DNA from: Paracoccus sp. C2R09
GTDB lineage: Bacteria; Pseudomonadota; Alphaproteobacteria; Rhodobacterales; Rhodobacteraceae
Direction of reading: 5' to 3'
Length of the DNA: 64,000 bases
NCBI RefSeq assembly: GCF_018860625.1
Contig: NZ_JAHKQB010000010.1
Span: forward strand, 124,001-188,000
The translations under genes and the position numbers were made by a program. Positions within the stretch are counted from its first letter, which is position 1; the number at the start of each line of letters is the position of its first letter. The notes under the pieces were generated by a model, which worked only from the letters and a program-made list of their open reading frames with translations, did no database searches and had not been told where the DNA came from. This document shows, one piece after another, positions 47,401 to 57,076 of this stretch.

Positions 47401-48408
47401 TTACACCGATTTGCCGCGGAACAGGCCCGTCGGGCGGAACAGCAGCACCACGATCAGGATCACGAAGCTGACGGCGAACTTGTATTCCGTGCCCAGCAGC
47501 TGCATCAGCCCGCCCGGTTCGTACCAGGGCGCGACATAGCCCACGACCTTCAGCCAGGGATATGTGACCGCGACCTCGGAGAAGGCGACGAGGAACCCGC
47601 CCGCGATCGCCCCGAGGGGGCTGCCGAGGCCGCCCACGATGGCCGCCGCGAAGATCGGCAGCAGGATCTGGAAATAGTTGAAGGCCTTGAACGACTTGTC
47701 CAGACCATAGAGCGTGCCCGCGATGGTGGCCAGCGCGGCGGCGATGATCCAGACCTGTCGCACCACGCGTTCGGGGTCGATCCCCGACAGCAGCGCCAGA
47801 TCCTCGTTGTCGGAATAGGCGCGCATGGCCTTGCCCGATTTCGTGCGGTTCAGGAACCAGAACAGCGCGATCATCACCGCGAAGGCCACGACCAGCGTCA
47901 GCGCCTGCGTGCTGCGAAGGGCCAGCCCTTCGTCCAAGCCGGTCATCGCCTTGAAGTCGCGGACGGTAACGATGAAGCGTTCGCCGTCGTCAAAGCGGAT
48001 CTCGTCCACCCCGATCACCAGTCGGGTCAGGCCGTTCATCACGAACATCACGCCCACCGAGGCCATCACCAGGATGATCGGCGCGGCCTTCTTCCTGCGG
48101 TAGAAGCGATAGACGACGCGGTCCGTGCCCAGCACCATCAGCGATGTCAGGGCGATCCCGAAGGGCAGGGCGATCAGCGCGGTAGGCAGCGGACCGAAGC
48201 CCACGCCAAGCGCCTGCAGGCCCCATGTTACCAGGATCACCAATGCGGTGCCGAAGGCCATGGTGTCGCCATGGGCGAAGTTGGAAAACCGCAGGATGCC
48301 GTAGATCAGCGTGACGCCAAGCGCACCCAGGGCAAGCTGTGCACCATAAGCGGCTGCCGGGATGAAGACAAAGTTCAAAAAGACCACGAGGGCGTTCAGG
48401 ATATCCAT
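47401..48408 (-). CDS. livH: Branched-chain amino acid ABC transporter permease LivH
   Basis: 335 residues, about 30 longer than typical LivH. Helices match the family: YGAQLALGALGVTLIYGILRFSNFAHGDTMAFG at the N-terminus and AFSDN-type coupling region (RAYSDNEDLALLSGIDPERV). The extra length is a hydrophilic stretch near 120-160 (VDEIRFDDGERFIVTVRDFKAMTG), probably a periplasmic loop. Starts 3 bases after livF's stop. Confidence 0.93.
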   Translation of the reverse strand: MDILNALVVFLNFVFIPAAAYGAQLALGALGVTLIYGILRFSNFAHGDTMAFGTALVILVTWGLQALGVGFGPLPTALIALPFGIALTSLMVLGTDRVVYRFYRRKKAAPIILVMASVGVMFVMNGLTRLVIGVDEIRFDDGERFIVTVRDFKAMTGLDEGLALRSTQALTLVVAFAVMIALFWFLNRTKSGKAMRAYSDNEDLALLSGIDPERVVRQVWIIAAALATIAGTLYGLDKSFKAFNYFQILLPIFAAAIVGGLGSPLGAIAGGFLVAFSEVAVTYPWLKVVGYVAPWYEPGGLMQLLGTEYKFAVSFVILIVVLLFRPTGLFRGKSV

Positions 48409-48411
48409 CGC

Positions 48412-49245
48412 TCAGCCCCCCAGGAAGGTGCGGCGCACCTCGTCATTGGCCATGAGTTCCTTTCCCGTGCCGGCATGGGCATTCGCGCCCTGCACCAGCA
48501 CATAGGCCTTGTCGGCGATGTTCATCGCCTGTTGCGCGTTCTGTTCCACCATCAGCACCGGCAATCCGCCGCGCGCGATGGCGATGATGCGGTCGAACAG
48601 CTCGTCCATGACGATGGGGCTGACGCCCGCGGTGGGTTCGTCCAGCATCAGGACTTGGGGTTGCGTCATCAGCGCGCGGCCCACGGCCACCTGCTGACGC
48701 TGCCCGCCCGACAATTCGCCCGCCGCCTGTCTGCGCTTTTCGGCAACAGCCGGGAACAGGTCGTAGACCTGCTCCATCGTGCGGCGGACGTCGTCGCTTC
48801 GGATATAGGCGCCCATCTCCAGGTTCTCCTCGACCGTCATGGACGGGAAGATGTTGTTCACCTGCGGAACGAAGCCCATGCCCGCCTTCACGCGGTCCTG
48901 CGGGTTCAGCGCGGTGATGTCGCGCCCGTCCAGCCGCACGCTGCCCTGGCGCAGGTTCAGCATCCCGAAGATGGCCTTCATCGCGGTGGACTTGCCTGCG
49001 CCGTTCGGGCCGACGATCACCGCGATCTGACCCTTTTCGACGGAAATGGTGCAATCGTGCAGGATGTCCGCGCCGCGGCCATAGCCGCCGGTCATGGCCT
49101 CGCCGATCAGGAAGGGATCGCCCGTGCGACCTGCACCGACCGGACCCGATTTGCGGGTGCCGTCGATGGTTCCCATGCCCCTGGTATTGACGACCGAGGC
49201 ATCGCGGTTGCCGCGATTGCCGAAGCTTGCGTTCTGATCGCTCAT
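48412..49245 (-). CDS. livF: Branched-chain amino acid ABC transporter ATPase LivF, with N-terminal extension
   Basis: 277 residues, about 40 longer than a usual LivF. Walker A is GPNGAGKST, the signature LSGGQRQQVAVGRAL and Walker B VLMLDEPTAG. The extra N-terminus (residues 1-43) is Gly/Arg/Asn-rich and has no ABC homology; internal starts near GMGTIDG or the TG at 44 do not offer a better ribosome site, and the ATGA overlap with livG supports the long form. Forms the ATPase pair with LivG. Confidence 0.93.
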   Translation of the reverse strand: MSDQNASFGNRGNRDASVVNTRGMGTIDGTRKSGPVGAGRTGDPFLIGEAMTGGYGRGADILHDCTISVEKGQIAVIVGPNGAGKSTAMKAIFGMLNLRQGSVRLDGRDITALNPQDRVKAGMGFVPQVNNIFPSMTVEENLEMGAYIRSDDVRRTMEQVYDLFPAVAEKRRQAAGELSGGQRQQVAVGRALMTQPQVLMLDEPTAGVSPIVMDELFDRIIAIARGGLPVLMVEQNAQQAMNIADKAYVLVQGANAHAGTGKELMANDEVRRTFLGG

Positions 49246-50024
49246 GCGCCCACCATGTCCTTGTTCTTCAGGCCGGTGCCCAGATAGGCCTCGATCACGG
49301 CCTCGTTGCGCATGATGTCGGTCGCGCTGCCCTGGGCCAGCACCTTGCCTTCGGCCATGACGATGACCGGGTCGCACAGCTTGCCGATGAAGTCCATGTC
49401 ATGCTCGATCACGCAGAAGGTATAGCCGCGTTCCTTGTTCAGCCGGATGATCGCATCGGCGATGGTCATCAGCAGGGTGCGGTTCACGCCCGCGCCGACC
49501 TCGTCCAGGAACACGATCTTGGCGTCCACCATCATGGTGCGGCCCAGTTCCAGCAACTTCTTCTGGCCGCCCGACAGATTGCCCGCCTTCTCGTCCGCAA
49601 GGTGGCGGATCGTCAGAAAGTCCAGCACCTCGTCGGCCTGCCGGCGCAGGGCGGCCTCTTCGCGGGCGATGCGGCTGCGCTGGAACCATGTCTTCCAGAT
49701 CGTCTCGCCCGACTGACCGGGCGGGACCATCATCAGGTTTTCCCGAACCGTCATGCTGGCGAATTCATGGGCCAGCTGGAATGTCCGCAGCAGCCCCTTG
49801 TGGAACAGCTCGTGCGGGGGGAGGCCGGTGATCTCCTGCCCATCCATGAAGACCCGACCCGAGGTGGGTGGCAGCACGCCCGCGATCACGTTGAACAGCG
49901 TCGACTTGCCCGCGCCGTTGGGGCCGATCAGCCCGGTGATCGATCCGGTCTCGATCGTCAGGCTGGCCCCGTCCACGGCATGGAAGCCGCCGAAATGTCT
50001 GTGTAGGTCCTCGACCCTTATCAT
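49242..50024 (-). CDS. livG: Branched-chain amino acid ABC transporter ATPase LivG
   Basis: 260 residues. Walker A is GPNGAGKST, signature LSGGQKKLLELGR, Walker B KIVFLDEVGAGV, switch His in VIEHDMDF. The FGGFHAVDGASLTIETGSITGLIGPNG start is typical of LivG. The Walker B region carries VGAGVN where many members have PAAGLN. First gene after the livK terminator; RBS GGGGAA before the ATG. Confidence 0.94.
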   Translation of the reverse strand: MIRVEDLHRHFGGFHAVDGASLTIETGSITGLIGPNGAGKSTLFNVIAGVLPPTSGRVFMDGQEITGLPPHELFHKGLLRTFQLAHEFASMTVRENLMMVPPGQSGETIWKTWFQRSRIAREEAALRRQADEVLDFLTIRHLADEKAGNLSGGQKKLLELGRTMMVDAKIVFLDEVGAGVNRTLLMTIADAIIRLNKERGYTFCVIEHDMDFIGKLCDPVIVMAEGKVLAQGSATDIMRNEAVIEAYLGTGLKNKDMVGA

Positions 50025-50085
50025 CTTTCGTTCCCCGACCTTACCCGGTGGATAAGGATTTTCGCCCAAGGGGCTGCTTGGATTG

Positions 50086-50118
50086 AAAAAAGGCCCGGCG
50101 TCGATGTGACGCCGGGCC
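50086..50118 (-). terminator. Strong terminator between livK and livG
   Basis: A perfect 11-base-pair stem (ggcccggcgtc and its complement) with a 5-base loop followed by six U residues on the minus strand. It lies 19 bases after the livK stop and 61 before livG. Probably makes livK more abundant than the membrane parts by partial readthrough, unless livG has its own promoter. Confidence 0.9.
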
Positions 50119-50137
50119 ATCCAGACGGACGCGATCC

Positions 50138-51322
50138 TCAGCGATAGCCGATGACCTTCATTTCGCCGCCCTCGAAGCTGACCTCGCGGAAGGTGCCCGC
50201 GCTCTCGCCCGGTTCGACGAATTCGACGGCTGCCGCGCCGACGTAATCCACATCGCCGCCCCCGTTGATGATCTCGAGCGCCTTGCCCAGTTCGCCCGGC
50301 AGGATCTTCTCGCCCGGTTCGTTGGCGACATCCATGACGGCGCCTTTGTATTCGGCCGGATCCGACGAACCCGCCTTGGCCATCGCCAGCATGATCAGCG
50401 CCGCCGCGTCATAGGCCTCGGCCGAGAAGGCGCCCGAACCGTCATAGCCGGCCTCTTCGGCCATGCTCAGATAGGTCTCGCGGCCTTCGCCCTCGGCTGC
50501 GGGGTTCTGGCCGAAGCTGCCCTCGATCTCGTCGCCGAAATTCTCCGCCAGCGCCTGGCCGACCATGCCGTCGGGGAAGACGAAGGTCTCGAACGCGCCG
50601 CTGTCCAGCGCGCCGCGCAGGATGCCCGAACCGCCCTGGTCGACGTAACCCACGACCGCCAGCGCATCGCCACCCGCAGCGGCGAGTGCCGCGACCTCGG
50701 CCGAGTAGTCGGCCTTGCCGTCGTCATGCGCGCTGTTGACGGTGACGGTGCCGCCCTTCTGGGTGAAGGCGGCCTCGAACGCGTCGGCCAGGCCCTTGCC
50801 GTAATCGTTGTTGGTATAGGTGACGGCGACCGTCTCGATCCCCTTTTCCAGCACGATGTCGGCCATCACCTCGCCCTGGCGGGCGTCGGACGGCGCAGTG
50901 CGGAAGAACAGGCCATCATCCTCGATATCGGTCAGGGCGGGCGAGGTGGCCGAGGGCGAGATCATCACGATGCCATTGGCCTTGGCGACGTTTTCGAGGC
51001 TGGCGATGGTTTCACCCGAGCACATGCCCCCCACGATGCCCTTCACGCCTTCGGCGGTGATCAGGCGTTCGACGGTCGCGGTCGCGGCGGCGGCGTCGAT
51101 GCAGGTGCTGTCGCCCTGGACGGCGGTGACGGTCGAACCGTCGAGGAATGCGCCGCTGTCGTTGATTTCCTTGATCGCCATCTCGGCGCCCTGCGCCATG
51201 GCGGGCGACATCGATTCCAGCGGTCCCGTGAAGCCGAGCGAGATGCCCAGCTTGATCTCTTCAGCGCCAGCGGCACCGGCCAGAAGCGCACCGGCGGCGG
51301 TCGCGAGAAGAAGCTTTTTCAT
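50138..51322 (-). CDS. livK: Branched-chain amino acid ABC transporter substrate-binding protein
   Basis: 394 residues with a signal peptide ending in AGAAGA. Periplasmic-binding fold of the Leu/Ile/Val family: EIKLGISLGFTGPLESMSPAMAQGAEMAIKEIND at the start, a Cys pair likely forming a disulfide (DSTCIDA and GGMCSGET), and the hinge region SAEAYDAAALIMLAMAKAG. It captures branched-chain or related amino acids and hands them to LivHM. Binding residues cannot prove which amino acid. GGGAG is seven bases before the ATG. Confidence 0.94.
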   Translation of the reverse strand: MKKLLLATAAGALLAGAAGAEEIKLGISLGFTGPLESMSPAMAQGAEMAIKEINDSGAFLDGSTVTAVQGDSTCIDAAAATATVERLITAEGVKGIVGGMCSGETIASLENVAKANGIVMISPSATSPALTDIEDDGLFFRTAPSDARQGEVMADIVLEKGIETVAVTYTNNDYGKGLADAFEAAFTQKGGTVTVNSAHDDGKADYSAEVAALAAAGGDALAVVGYVDQGGSGILRGALDSGAFETFVFPDGMVGQALAENFGDEIEGSFGQNPAAEGEGRETYLSMAEEAGYDGSGAFSAEAYDAAALIMLAMAKAGSSDPAEYKGAVMDVANEPGEKILPGELGKALEIINGGGDVDYVGAAAVEFVEPGESAGTFREVSFEGGEMKVIGYR

Positions 51323-51439
51323 TGGTTGTCTCCCAGTTGGAACATTGTCCTGAGAGCGAGCCTAGAAGCGGGTTCACGAAAAAGAAAGCGCCATCTGGCG
51401 TCGATCCTGCTGACCTTTCGTCAGATTTTCAGGATGGGC

Positions 51440-51467
51440 GACCGCGGCCCGGATCGGGGCCGCGGTC
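51440..51467 (-). terminator. Hairpin after proS
   Basis: A perfect 11-base-pair stem (gaccgcggccc and its complement) with a 6-base loop, directly after the proS stop. No U run follows, so it may pause or need Rho rather than terminate alone. Confidence 0.6.
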
Positions 51468-51475
51468 GGTCGCGA

Positions 51476-52837
51476 TCAGAGACCCGGACCCTTGCGTTCC
51501 AGCACGGGCTTGTAGATCTGGGCGATGCGGGCGACGGCCTCTTGGGGGGACATCTCCTCGGATTCGCCGGTGCGGCGGCTGGTCAGTTCGACCTTGTTGT
51601 TCGCCAGGCCGCGCGGACCCACCGTGATGCGCCAGGGCAGGCCGATCAGGTCCATGCTGGCGAATTTCGCACCCGCACGGTCGTTGCGATCGTCATAGAG
51701 CGGCTCGAACCCCTGGGCGGTCAGTTCGGCATAGATCGCGTCGCAGGCACTGTCGGTCGAGGCGTCGCCCTGTTTGAGGTTCACGATGCCCACGTGGAAC
51801 GGGGTCACGCCCTCGGGCCAGATGATGCCCTTGTCGTCGTGATTGGCCTCGATGATGGCGCCCAGCAGGCGGGAAACGCCGATGCCGTGGCTGCCCATGT
51901 GGACCGGAACGCGGGCCCCGTCGGGGCCGACGACCGTGGCCCCCATCGGTTCGGAGTACTTGGTCCCGAAATAGAAGATCTGACCGACCTCGATCCCGCG
52001 CGCGGTACGGCGGCGTTCCTCCGGAACCTCGGCGAAGATCGCCTCGTCATGGGTCTCGTCGGTGCGGGCATAGCGGCTGGTGAATTCCTCCAGCACGGCC
52101 TGGCACTCGGGCTGGCTGTCGTAATCGATCTGGCGGTCGCCGAAGGTCAGGTCGGTGATCTCGCTGTCGTAGAAGACCTCGGATTCGCCGGTCTCGGCCA
52201 GGACCAGGAATTCATGGGTGTAATCGCCGCCGATCGGACCGCCATCCGCGCGCATCGGGATCGCCTGCAGGCCCATGCGTTCATAGCTGCGCAGATAGCT
52301 GACAAGATGCCGGTTGTAGGCGTGCAGCGCATCTTCCTTGGTCAGGTCGAACGTATAGCCGTCCTTCATCAGGAATTCGCGCCCGCGCATCACGCCGAAG
52401 CGGGGGCGGATCTCGTCGCGGAACTTCCACTGGATGTGGTACAGCGTCAGCGGCAGATCCTTGTAGCTGTTCACATGGCTGCGGAAGATGTCGGTGATCA
52501 TCTCTTCGTTCGTCGGACCATAGAGAAGGTCGCGCTTCTGGCGGTCCTTGATACGCAGCATCTCCTCGCCGTAATCGTCGTAGCGGCCGCTCTCGCGCCA
52601 CAGGTCCGCCGATTGCAGCGTCGGCATCAGCATGGGGACGTGACCCGCGCGGATCTGTTCCTCGTGGACGATCTGCTCGATCTTGCGCAGGACCTTGAAG
52701 CCCATGGGCAGCCAGGAATAGATGCCCGCGGCCTGCTGCTTGATCATCCCCGCACGCAGCATCAGCCGGTGGCTGACGATCTGCGCCTCCTTGGGGTCTT
52801 CCTTCAGCACGGGCAGGAAATAACGCGACAGACGCAT
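51476..52837 (-). CDS. proS: Prolyl-tRNA synthetase, short alphaproteobacterial type
   Basis: 453 residues, much shorter than E. coli ProS (572) because the editing (INS) domain between motifs 2 and 3 is absent; this form is usual in alphaproteobacteria, where a free-standing editing protein may do the job. Class II motif 1 lies in the region [20 protein letters not shown], motif 2 in [21 protein letters not shown], and motif 3 in [12 protein letters not shown]. Charges tRNA-Pro. AAGGA lies about nine bases upstream. Confidence 0.97.
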   Translation of the reverse strand: MRLSRYFLPVLKEDPKEAQIVSHRLMLRAGMIKQQAAGIYSWLPMGFKVLRKIEQIVHEEQIRAGHVPMLMPTLQSADLWRESGRYDDYGEEMLRIKDRQKRDLLYGPTNEEMITDIFRSHVNSYKDLPLTLYHIQWKFRDEIRPRFGVMRGREFLMKDGYTFDLTKEDALHAYNRHLVSYLRSYERMGLQAIPMRADGGPIGGDYTHEFLVLAETGESEVFYDSEITDLTFGDRQIDYDSQPECQAVLEEFTSRYARTDETHDEAIFAEVPEERRRTARGIEVGQIFYFGTKYSEPMGATVVGPDGARVPVHMGSHGIGVSRLLGAIIEANHDDKGIIWPEGVTPFHVGIVNLKQGDASTDSACDAIYAELTAQGFEPLYDDRNDRAGAKFASMDLIGLPWRITVGPRGLANNKVELTSRRTGESEEMSPQEAVARIAQIYKPVLERKGPGL

Positions 52838-52972
52838 TCTTGAAGTCCTTCGATCAGCTTTGCCCTTGCGTTACCGGATCGGGCTGCCGATGCCAAGGAA
52901 GAAGCCGGTCATGCACCTTGCAACCGACGCCGCCGGACGGCACATTCGGACGGTATTCCAAAGGGGCAATGA

Positions 52973-54124
52973 ATGGGCGTTCCCGTACGCAAGCAGATCA
53001 TCTGGTGGGGGCTTGCCGCGGCGATCCTGCTGGTTTCCACGTGGCTTCTGGGGCAGGCGGTGCTGCCCTTCATGATCGGTGCGGGTATCGCCTATCTTCT
53101 GGATCCCGTCGCCGATCGGCTGGAACGGATGGGCCTGTCGCGCACGATGGCGGTCGTGGTCATCACCTTCGTCGTGGTGCTGGCCTTCACGGCGATGGTG
53201 CTGCTGATCCTGCCGCTGCTGATCCGGCAGGCGACCGCGCTGATCCAGACCGCCCCCGAGATGCTGGGACAGGCGCGATCCTTCGTAGAAACGCGGTTCC
53301 CCGGACTGATCCCCACCGATGCGGGCCTGCAGGAAACGCTGGTGGACCTGCAGGCCGCGATGGGCGAACAGGTCGGAAATGTCGCATCCAAGGTGCTGGG
53401 ATCGGTGCGCGGCATCCTGGGCACGGTATCGCTGCTGGTGATCGTGCCCGTGGTGGCGTTCTATCTGCTGCTGGACTGGGACCGGATGGTCGCGCGGATC
53501 GACGAATTGCTTCCGCGTGAACATGCGGGCACCATCCGTCGTCTGGCATCCGAGATCGACGATGCGCTTTCGGGCTTCCTGCGCGGGCAGGCGACGGTGA
53601 TCCTGATCTTGGGAACCTGGTACGGGCTGGCACTGATGTTCGTGGGGCTGCCCTTCGGGTTCCTGATCGGGATCATGGCGGCGGTGCTGTCCTTCATCCC
53701 CTATGTGGGCGTGCTGATCGGCGGAGTGACGGCCATCGGCGTCGCGCTGTTCAGCTTCTGGGGCGAACCCATCTGGATCGGCGCGGTCGTGGCCATCTTC
53801 GCCATCGGCCAGGTGGTCGAGGGAAATTACCTCCAGCCCAAGATCGTCGGCAGCCATGTCGGCCTGCATCCGGTCTGGCTGCTGCTGGCCCTGTCGGTCT
53901 TTGGATCGCTGTTCGGCTTCGTGGGGCTGGTCATGGCCGTTCCGATGGCGGCGGCGGTCGGCGTGCTGGCGCGCTTCCTGATCGAGCGTTACCGCGCCAG
54001 CGCCCTCTATACCGGGGTGGGGGACGATGCCGTCACCCCCGAGCCGCTGCTGGTCGAGATCGTGCCCCCCGGCACCTATCGCGAGGCCCTGCGGGTCGAG
54101 GTCCAGGGCGTGGACCGGGCGTGA
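52973..54124 (+). CDS. AI-2E/PerM-type transporter family protein
   Basis: 383 residues with about eight membrane helices, in the AI-2E/YdiK/PerM pattern: an N-terminal helix pair, a long soluble middle segment (about 70-140), the VPVVAFYLLLDWDRM element and the C-terminal VGSHVGLHPVWLLLALSVFGSLFGFVGLVMAVPMAA, the family signature. AAGGGG is six bases before the ATG. The GTGA overlap couples it to the hda gene. Substrate unknown. Confidence 0.9.
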   Translation: MGVPVRKQIIWWGLAAAILLVSTWLLGQAVLPFMIGAGIAYLLDPVADRLERMGLSRTMAVVVITFVVVLAFTAMVLLILPLLIRQATALIQTAPEMLGQARSFVETRFPGLIPTDAGLQETLVDLQAAMGEQVGNVASKVLGSVRGILGTVSLLVIVPVVAFYLLLDWDRMVARIDELLPREHAGTIRRLASEIDDALSGFLRGQATVILILGTWYGLALMFVGLPFGFLIGIMAAVLSFIPYVGVLIGGVTAIGVALFSFWGEPIWIGAVVAIFAIGQVVEGNYLQPKIVGSHVGLHPVWLLLALSVFGSLFGFVGLVMAVPMAAAVGVLARFLIERYRASALYTGVGDDAVTPEPLLVEIVPPGTYREALRVEVQGVDRA

Positions 54125-54870
54125 ATGCGGGGGCGACCCATCGCCAGCTGACGCTGGATCTGACGACGCCCCCGGCACACGCGCGCGCGGATTTCCTGCC
54201 CGCCCCGGCCAATCTGGACGCGCTGCATGCGCTGGACCATCCGCATCTGTGGCCGGGCGGGCGGATGTTGCTGATCGGCCCCGAGGGTGCGGGCAAGTCC
54301 CACATGGCGGCATTCTGGGCGGCCGAGAACGGCGCGCGCCGGATCGGTTGCGCGGCCTTGCGGCCCGATGCGGCCGACATGCTGACGGTCGAGGGGGGCG
54401 CGGTCGTGATCGAGGATGCGGATCACGCGGGCCATGCCGCAGGTGCCGAACAGGCGCTGTTCCACCTGTGGAACCTGTGCGGGGCGCGCGACTGCCTGCT
54501 GCTGATGACCGCGCGCACGGCGCCGCGCGACTGGGGGCTGGGCCTGCCGGACCTGCAATCGCGGATGGATGCAATGCCGCAGGTCAGGCTGGGACCGCCG
54601 GACGAGGCGCTGATGGCCGCCGTGCTGGTGAAGCTGTTCGCGGACCGACAGCTGCAGGTGGGGGCGGGCCTGATCGACTGGCTGGTCCTGCACATGGACC
54701 GCGATCTGGGGCTGGCCCGCAGGCTGGTGGCGGCGATGGACCGTGCAGCGATGGCACAGAAGGCCGCCCCGAACCGACGCCTTGCGGCCCTGCTGCTGGA
54801 CAAGCTGACGGGCCGCGGGGCATCAATCGATCCTGACCACCAGAACCGTGGAACCGATGACCCAAGCTGA
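54121..54870 (+). CDS. hda: DnaA-related regulatory protein HdaA
   Basis: 249 residues with a GTG start overlapping the upstream stop (GTGA). The N-terminus RQLTLDL is a beta-clamp-binding motif of the Hda type (QL-x-L-x-L). A degenerate AAA+ core follows: GPEGAGKSHMAAFW (Walker A) and VVIEDADH (Walker B). Lacks the DNA-binding domain of DnaA. With the clamp, such proteins stimulate ATP hydrolysis by DnaA to prevent re-initiation. Its coupling with perM and ppk1 suggests shared expression. Confidence 0.88.
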   Translation: MNAGATHRQLTLDLTTPPAHARADFLPAPANLDALHALDHPHLWPGGRMLLIGPEGAGKSHMAAFWAAENGARRIGCAALRPDAADMLTVEGGAVVIEDADHAGHAAGAEQALFHLWNLCGARDCLLLMTARTAPRDWGLGLPDLQSRMDAMPQVRLGPPDEALMAAVLVKLFADRQLQVGAGLIDWLVLHMDRDLGLARRLVAAMDRAAMAQKAAPNRRLAALLLDKLTGRGASIDPDHQNRGTDDPS

Positions 54871-57022
54871 TTTCCTTCGTTCGCCCTTTCCCGAACCCCA
54901 TGCCATGCCGGGCGGGGTGCCGTCGGGACCGGCGCGGTTCTTCAACCGCGAACTCAGCTGGCTCAGCTTCAACTGGCGCGTTCTGGACGAGGCCCGCAAT
55001 CCGCGCGTCCCGCTGCTGGAGCGGCTGCGTTTCGTGTCGATCAGCGCGACCAATCTGGATGAATTCTATACCGTCCGCGTGGCGGGGCTGCGCGAACTGG
55101 TGCGCGAGGGCAGCACCTCGCCTTCCGATGACGGGCTGACGGCGACCGAGCAGCTGTCGCTGATCAACGCGGATGCGCGTCGCCTGATGGCCGCACAGCA
55201 GGGCGTCTGGAACCGCCTGCGCCGAGAGATGGAGCAGGCGGGCATCGTCATCCTGTCGCGCCAGCGCCTGACCACGGTCGAGGAAACCTATCTCCACGCC
55301 TATTTCCAGGAGAAGGTGTTCCCGGTCCTGTCGCCCCTGGCGATCGATCCGGCGCATCCGTTCCCCTTCATCCCCAACACGGGCTTCTCGCTGGCGTTGG
55401 AGCTGGCGCGCCAGACCGACGGTCGGCAGATGCAGGCGCTGCTGCCGATCCCCGCGCAGCTTCCGCGTTTCGTGCCGCTGCCGGGCGGGCAGCGTTTCCT
55501 CAAGCTGGAGGACCTGCTGCTGATGCACCTGTCCAGCCTGTTCCCCGGTTATCGCGATGTCGGGCATTGCAGCTTCCGGGTGCTGCGCGACAGCGATCTG
55601 GAGGTCGAGGAAGAGGCCGAGGACCTGGTCCGCGAGTTCGAGACCGCGCTGAAACGCCGCCGCCGCGGCAGCGTCATCCGGCTGAAGATCACGGCCGGGG
55701 CGCCGGACCGGCTGCGCCGCCTGATCATGGAGGAGCTGGAGGTCGGCCCCGAGGAGGTGATCGAGGTCGAGGGTCTTCTGGGCATGGCCGACCTGAAGGA
55801 GCTTGTCCTCGACGACCGCCGAGAGCTTCTGTGGCCCAGCTTCACGCCCCGCGTGCCCGAGCGCGTGCAGGACCATGACGGCGACATGTTCGCGGCGATC
55901 CGGCACAAGGACATGCTGCTGCATCACCCCTACGAGACATTCGACATGGTGGTGCGCTTTCTTGCGCAGGCCGCGCGCGATCCCGACGTGCTGGCGATCA
56001 AGCAGACCCTGTATCGCACGTCGCGCGACAGCCCGATCGTCGATGCCCTGTGCGAGGCTGCCGAGGCGGGCAAGTCCGTCACCGCGCTGGTGGAACTGAA
56101 GGCCCGCTTCGACGAGGCCGCGAATATCCGCCAGTCGCGCCGGCTGGAACGGTCGGGCGCGCATGTCGTCTACGGTTTCGTCAACTACAAGACCCATGCC
56201 AAGATCAGCACCGTGGTCCGCCGCGAAGGCGACGCGCTGGTCACCTATACCCATTACGGCACGGGCAATTATCACCCGATCACGGCGCGCATCTATACCG
56301 ACATGTCGCTGTTCACCTGCGATCCGGCGCTTGGGCGGGACGCGACCAAGGTGTTCAACTTCCTGTCGGGCTATGTCCAGCCCGAGGGGCTGGAGAACCT
56401 GGCCATCGCGCCCATCGACATGAAGTCCTACTTGATCGACATGATCGGGCAAGAGGCCGAACATGCCCGCGCGGGTCGCCCCGCGGCCATCTGGGCCAAG
56501 ATGAATTCGCTGATCGAGGGCGACATCATCGACGCGCTCTATGATGCCAGCAAGGCCGGGGTGAAGATCAGCCTCGTGATCCGGGGGATCTGCGGAATAA
56601 GGCCGGGTATCAAGGGCTTGTCCGAAAATATTCGCGTGAAGTCGATCGTCGGGCGCTATCTCGAACACAGCCGGATCGTGTGTTTCGGCGCGGGCCACGG
56701 TCTGCCGTCGCCGCGCGCGCGGGTGTTCATCAGTTCGGCCGACTGGATGGACCGCAACCTCAATCGCAGGGTCGAGACGCTGGTCGAATGCATGAACGAC
56801 ACCGTCAAGGCGCAGATCGTCAACCAGGTCATGGCCGCCAACATGGCCGACGAATCCCAAAGCTGGATCCTGCAACCCGACGGACGCTTCCTTCGTTTCC
56901 TGCCCGAGGGACGCGAGGATCTGTTCAACTGCCATCGCTTCTTCATGGAGAACCCCTCGCTTTCGGGGCGGGGGACTGCCGGGGCATCGGATGTGCCCGA
57001 ACTGACCCATGGGGCGGATTGA
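54857..57022 (+). CDS. ppk1: Polyphosphate kinase 1
   Basis: 721 residues. Makes polyphosphate from ATP at the membrane. Starts RFFNRELSWLSFNWRVLDEA and contains both His-region elements: VYGFVNYKTHAKIS and YTHYGTGNYHP, of which one carries the phosphorylated His. The C-terminal FISSADWMDRNLNRRVETLV is typical. The start is the ATG at 54857; a GTG at 54848 is possible. It overlaps hda by 14 bases and is followed by ppx. Confidence 0.97.
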   Translation: MTQADFLRSPFPEPHAMPGGVPSGPARFFNRELSWLSFNWRVLDEARNPRVPLLERLRFVSISATNLDEFYTVRVAGLRELVREGSTSPSDDGLTATEQLSLINADARRLMAAQQGVWNRLRREMEQAGIVILSRQRLTTVEETYLHAYFQEKVFPVLSPLAIDPAHPFPFIPNTGFSLALELARQTDGRQMQALLPIPAQLPRFVPLPGGQRFLKLEDLLLMHLSSLFPGYRDVGHCSFRVLRDSDLEVEEEAEDLVREFETALKRRRRGSVIRLKITAGAPDRLRRLIMEELEVGPEEVIEVEGLLGMADLKELVLDDRRELLWPSFTPRVPERVQDHDGDMFAAIRHKDMLLHHPYETFDMVVRFLAQAARDPDVLAIKQTLYRTSRDSPIVDALCEAAEAGKSVTALVELKARFDEAANIRQSRRLERSGAHVVYGFVNYKTHAKISTVVRREGDALVTYTHYGTGNYHPITARIYTDMSLFTCDPALGRDATKVFNFLSGYVQPEGLENLAIAPIDMKSYLIDMIGQEAEHARAGRPAAIWAKMNSLIEGDIIDALYDASKAGVKISLVIRGICGIRPGIKGLSENIRVKSIVGRYLEHSRIVCFGAGHGLPSPRARVFISSADWMDRNLNRRVETLVECMNDTVKAQIVNQVMAANMADESQSWILQPDGRFLRFLPEGREDLFNCHRFFMENPSLSGRGTAGASDVPELTHGAD

Positions 57023-57076
57023 CCTCTTGGTCATCTGCGGTCAGGACTGGGATACCACGGAAACAAGAGGCGCAAT

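Noticed and set aside
54584..57034. 816-codon open frame on the minus strand over ppk1
   Set aside because: Antisense of ppk1; shows no domain of its own.
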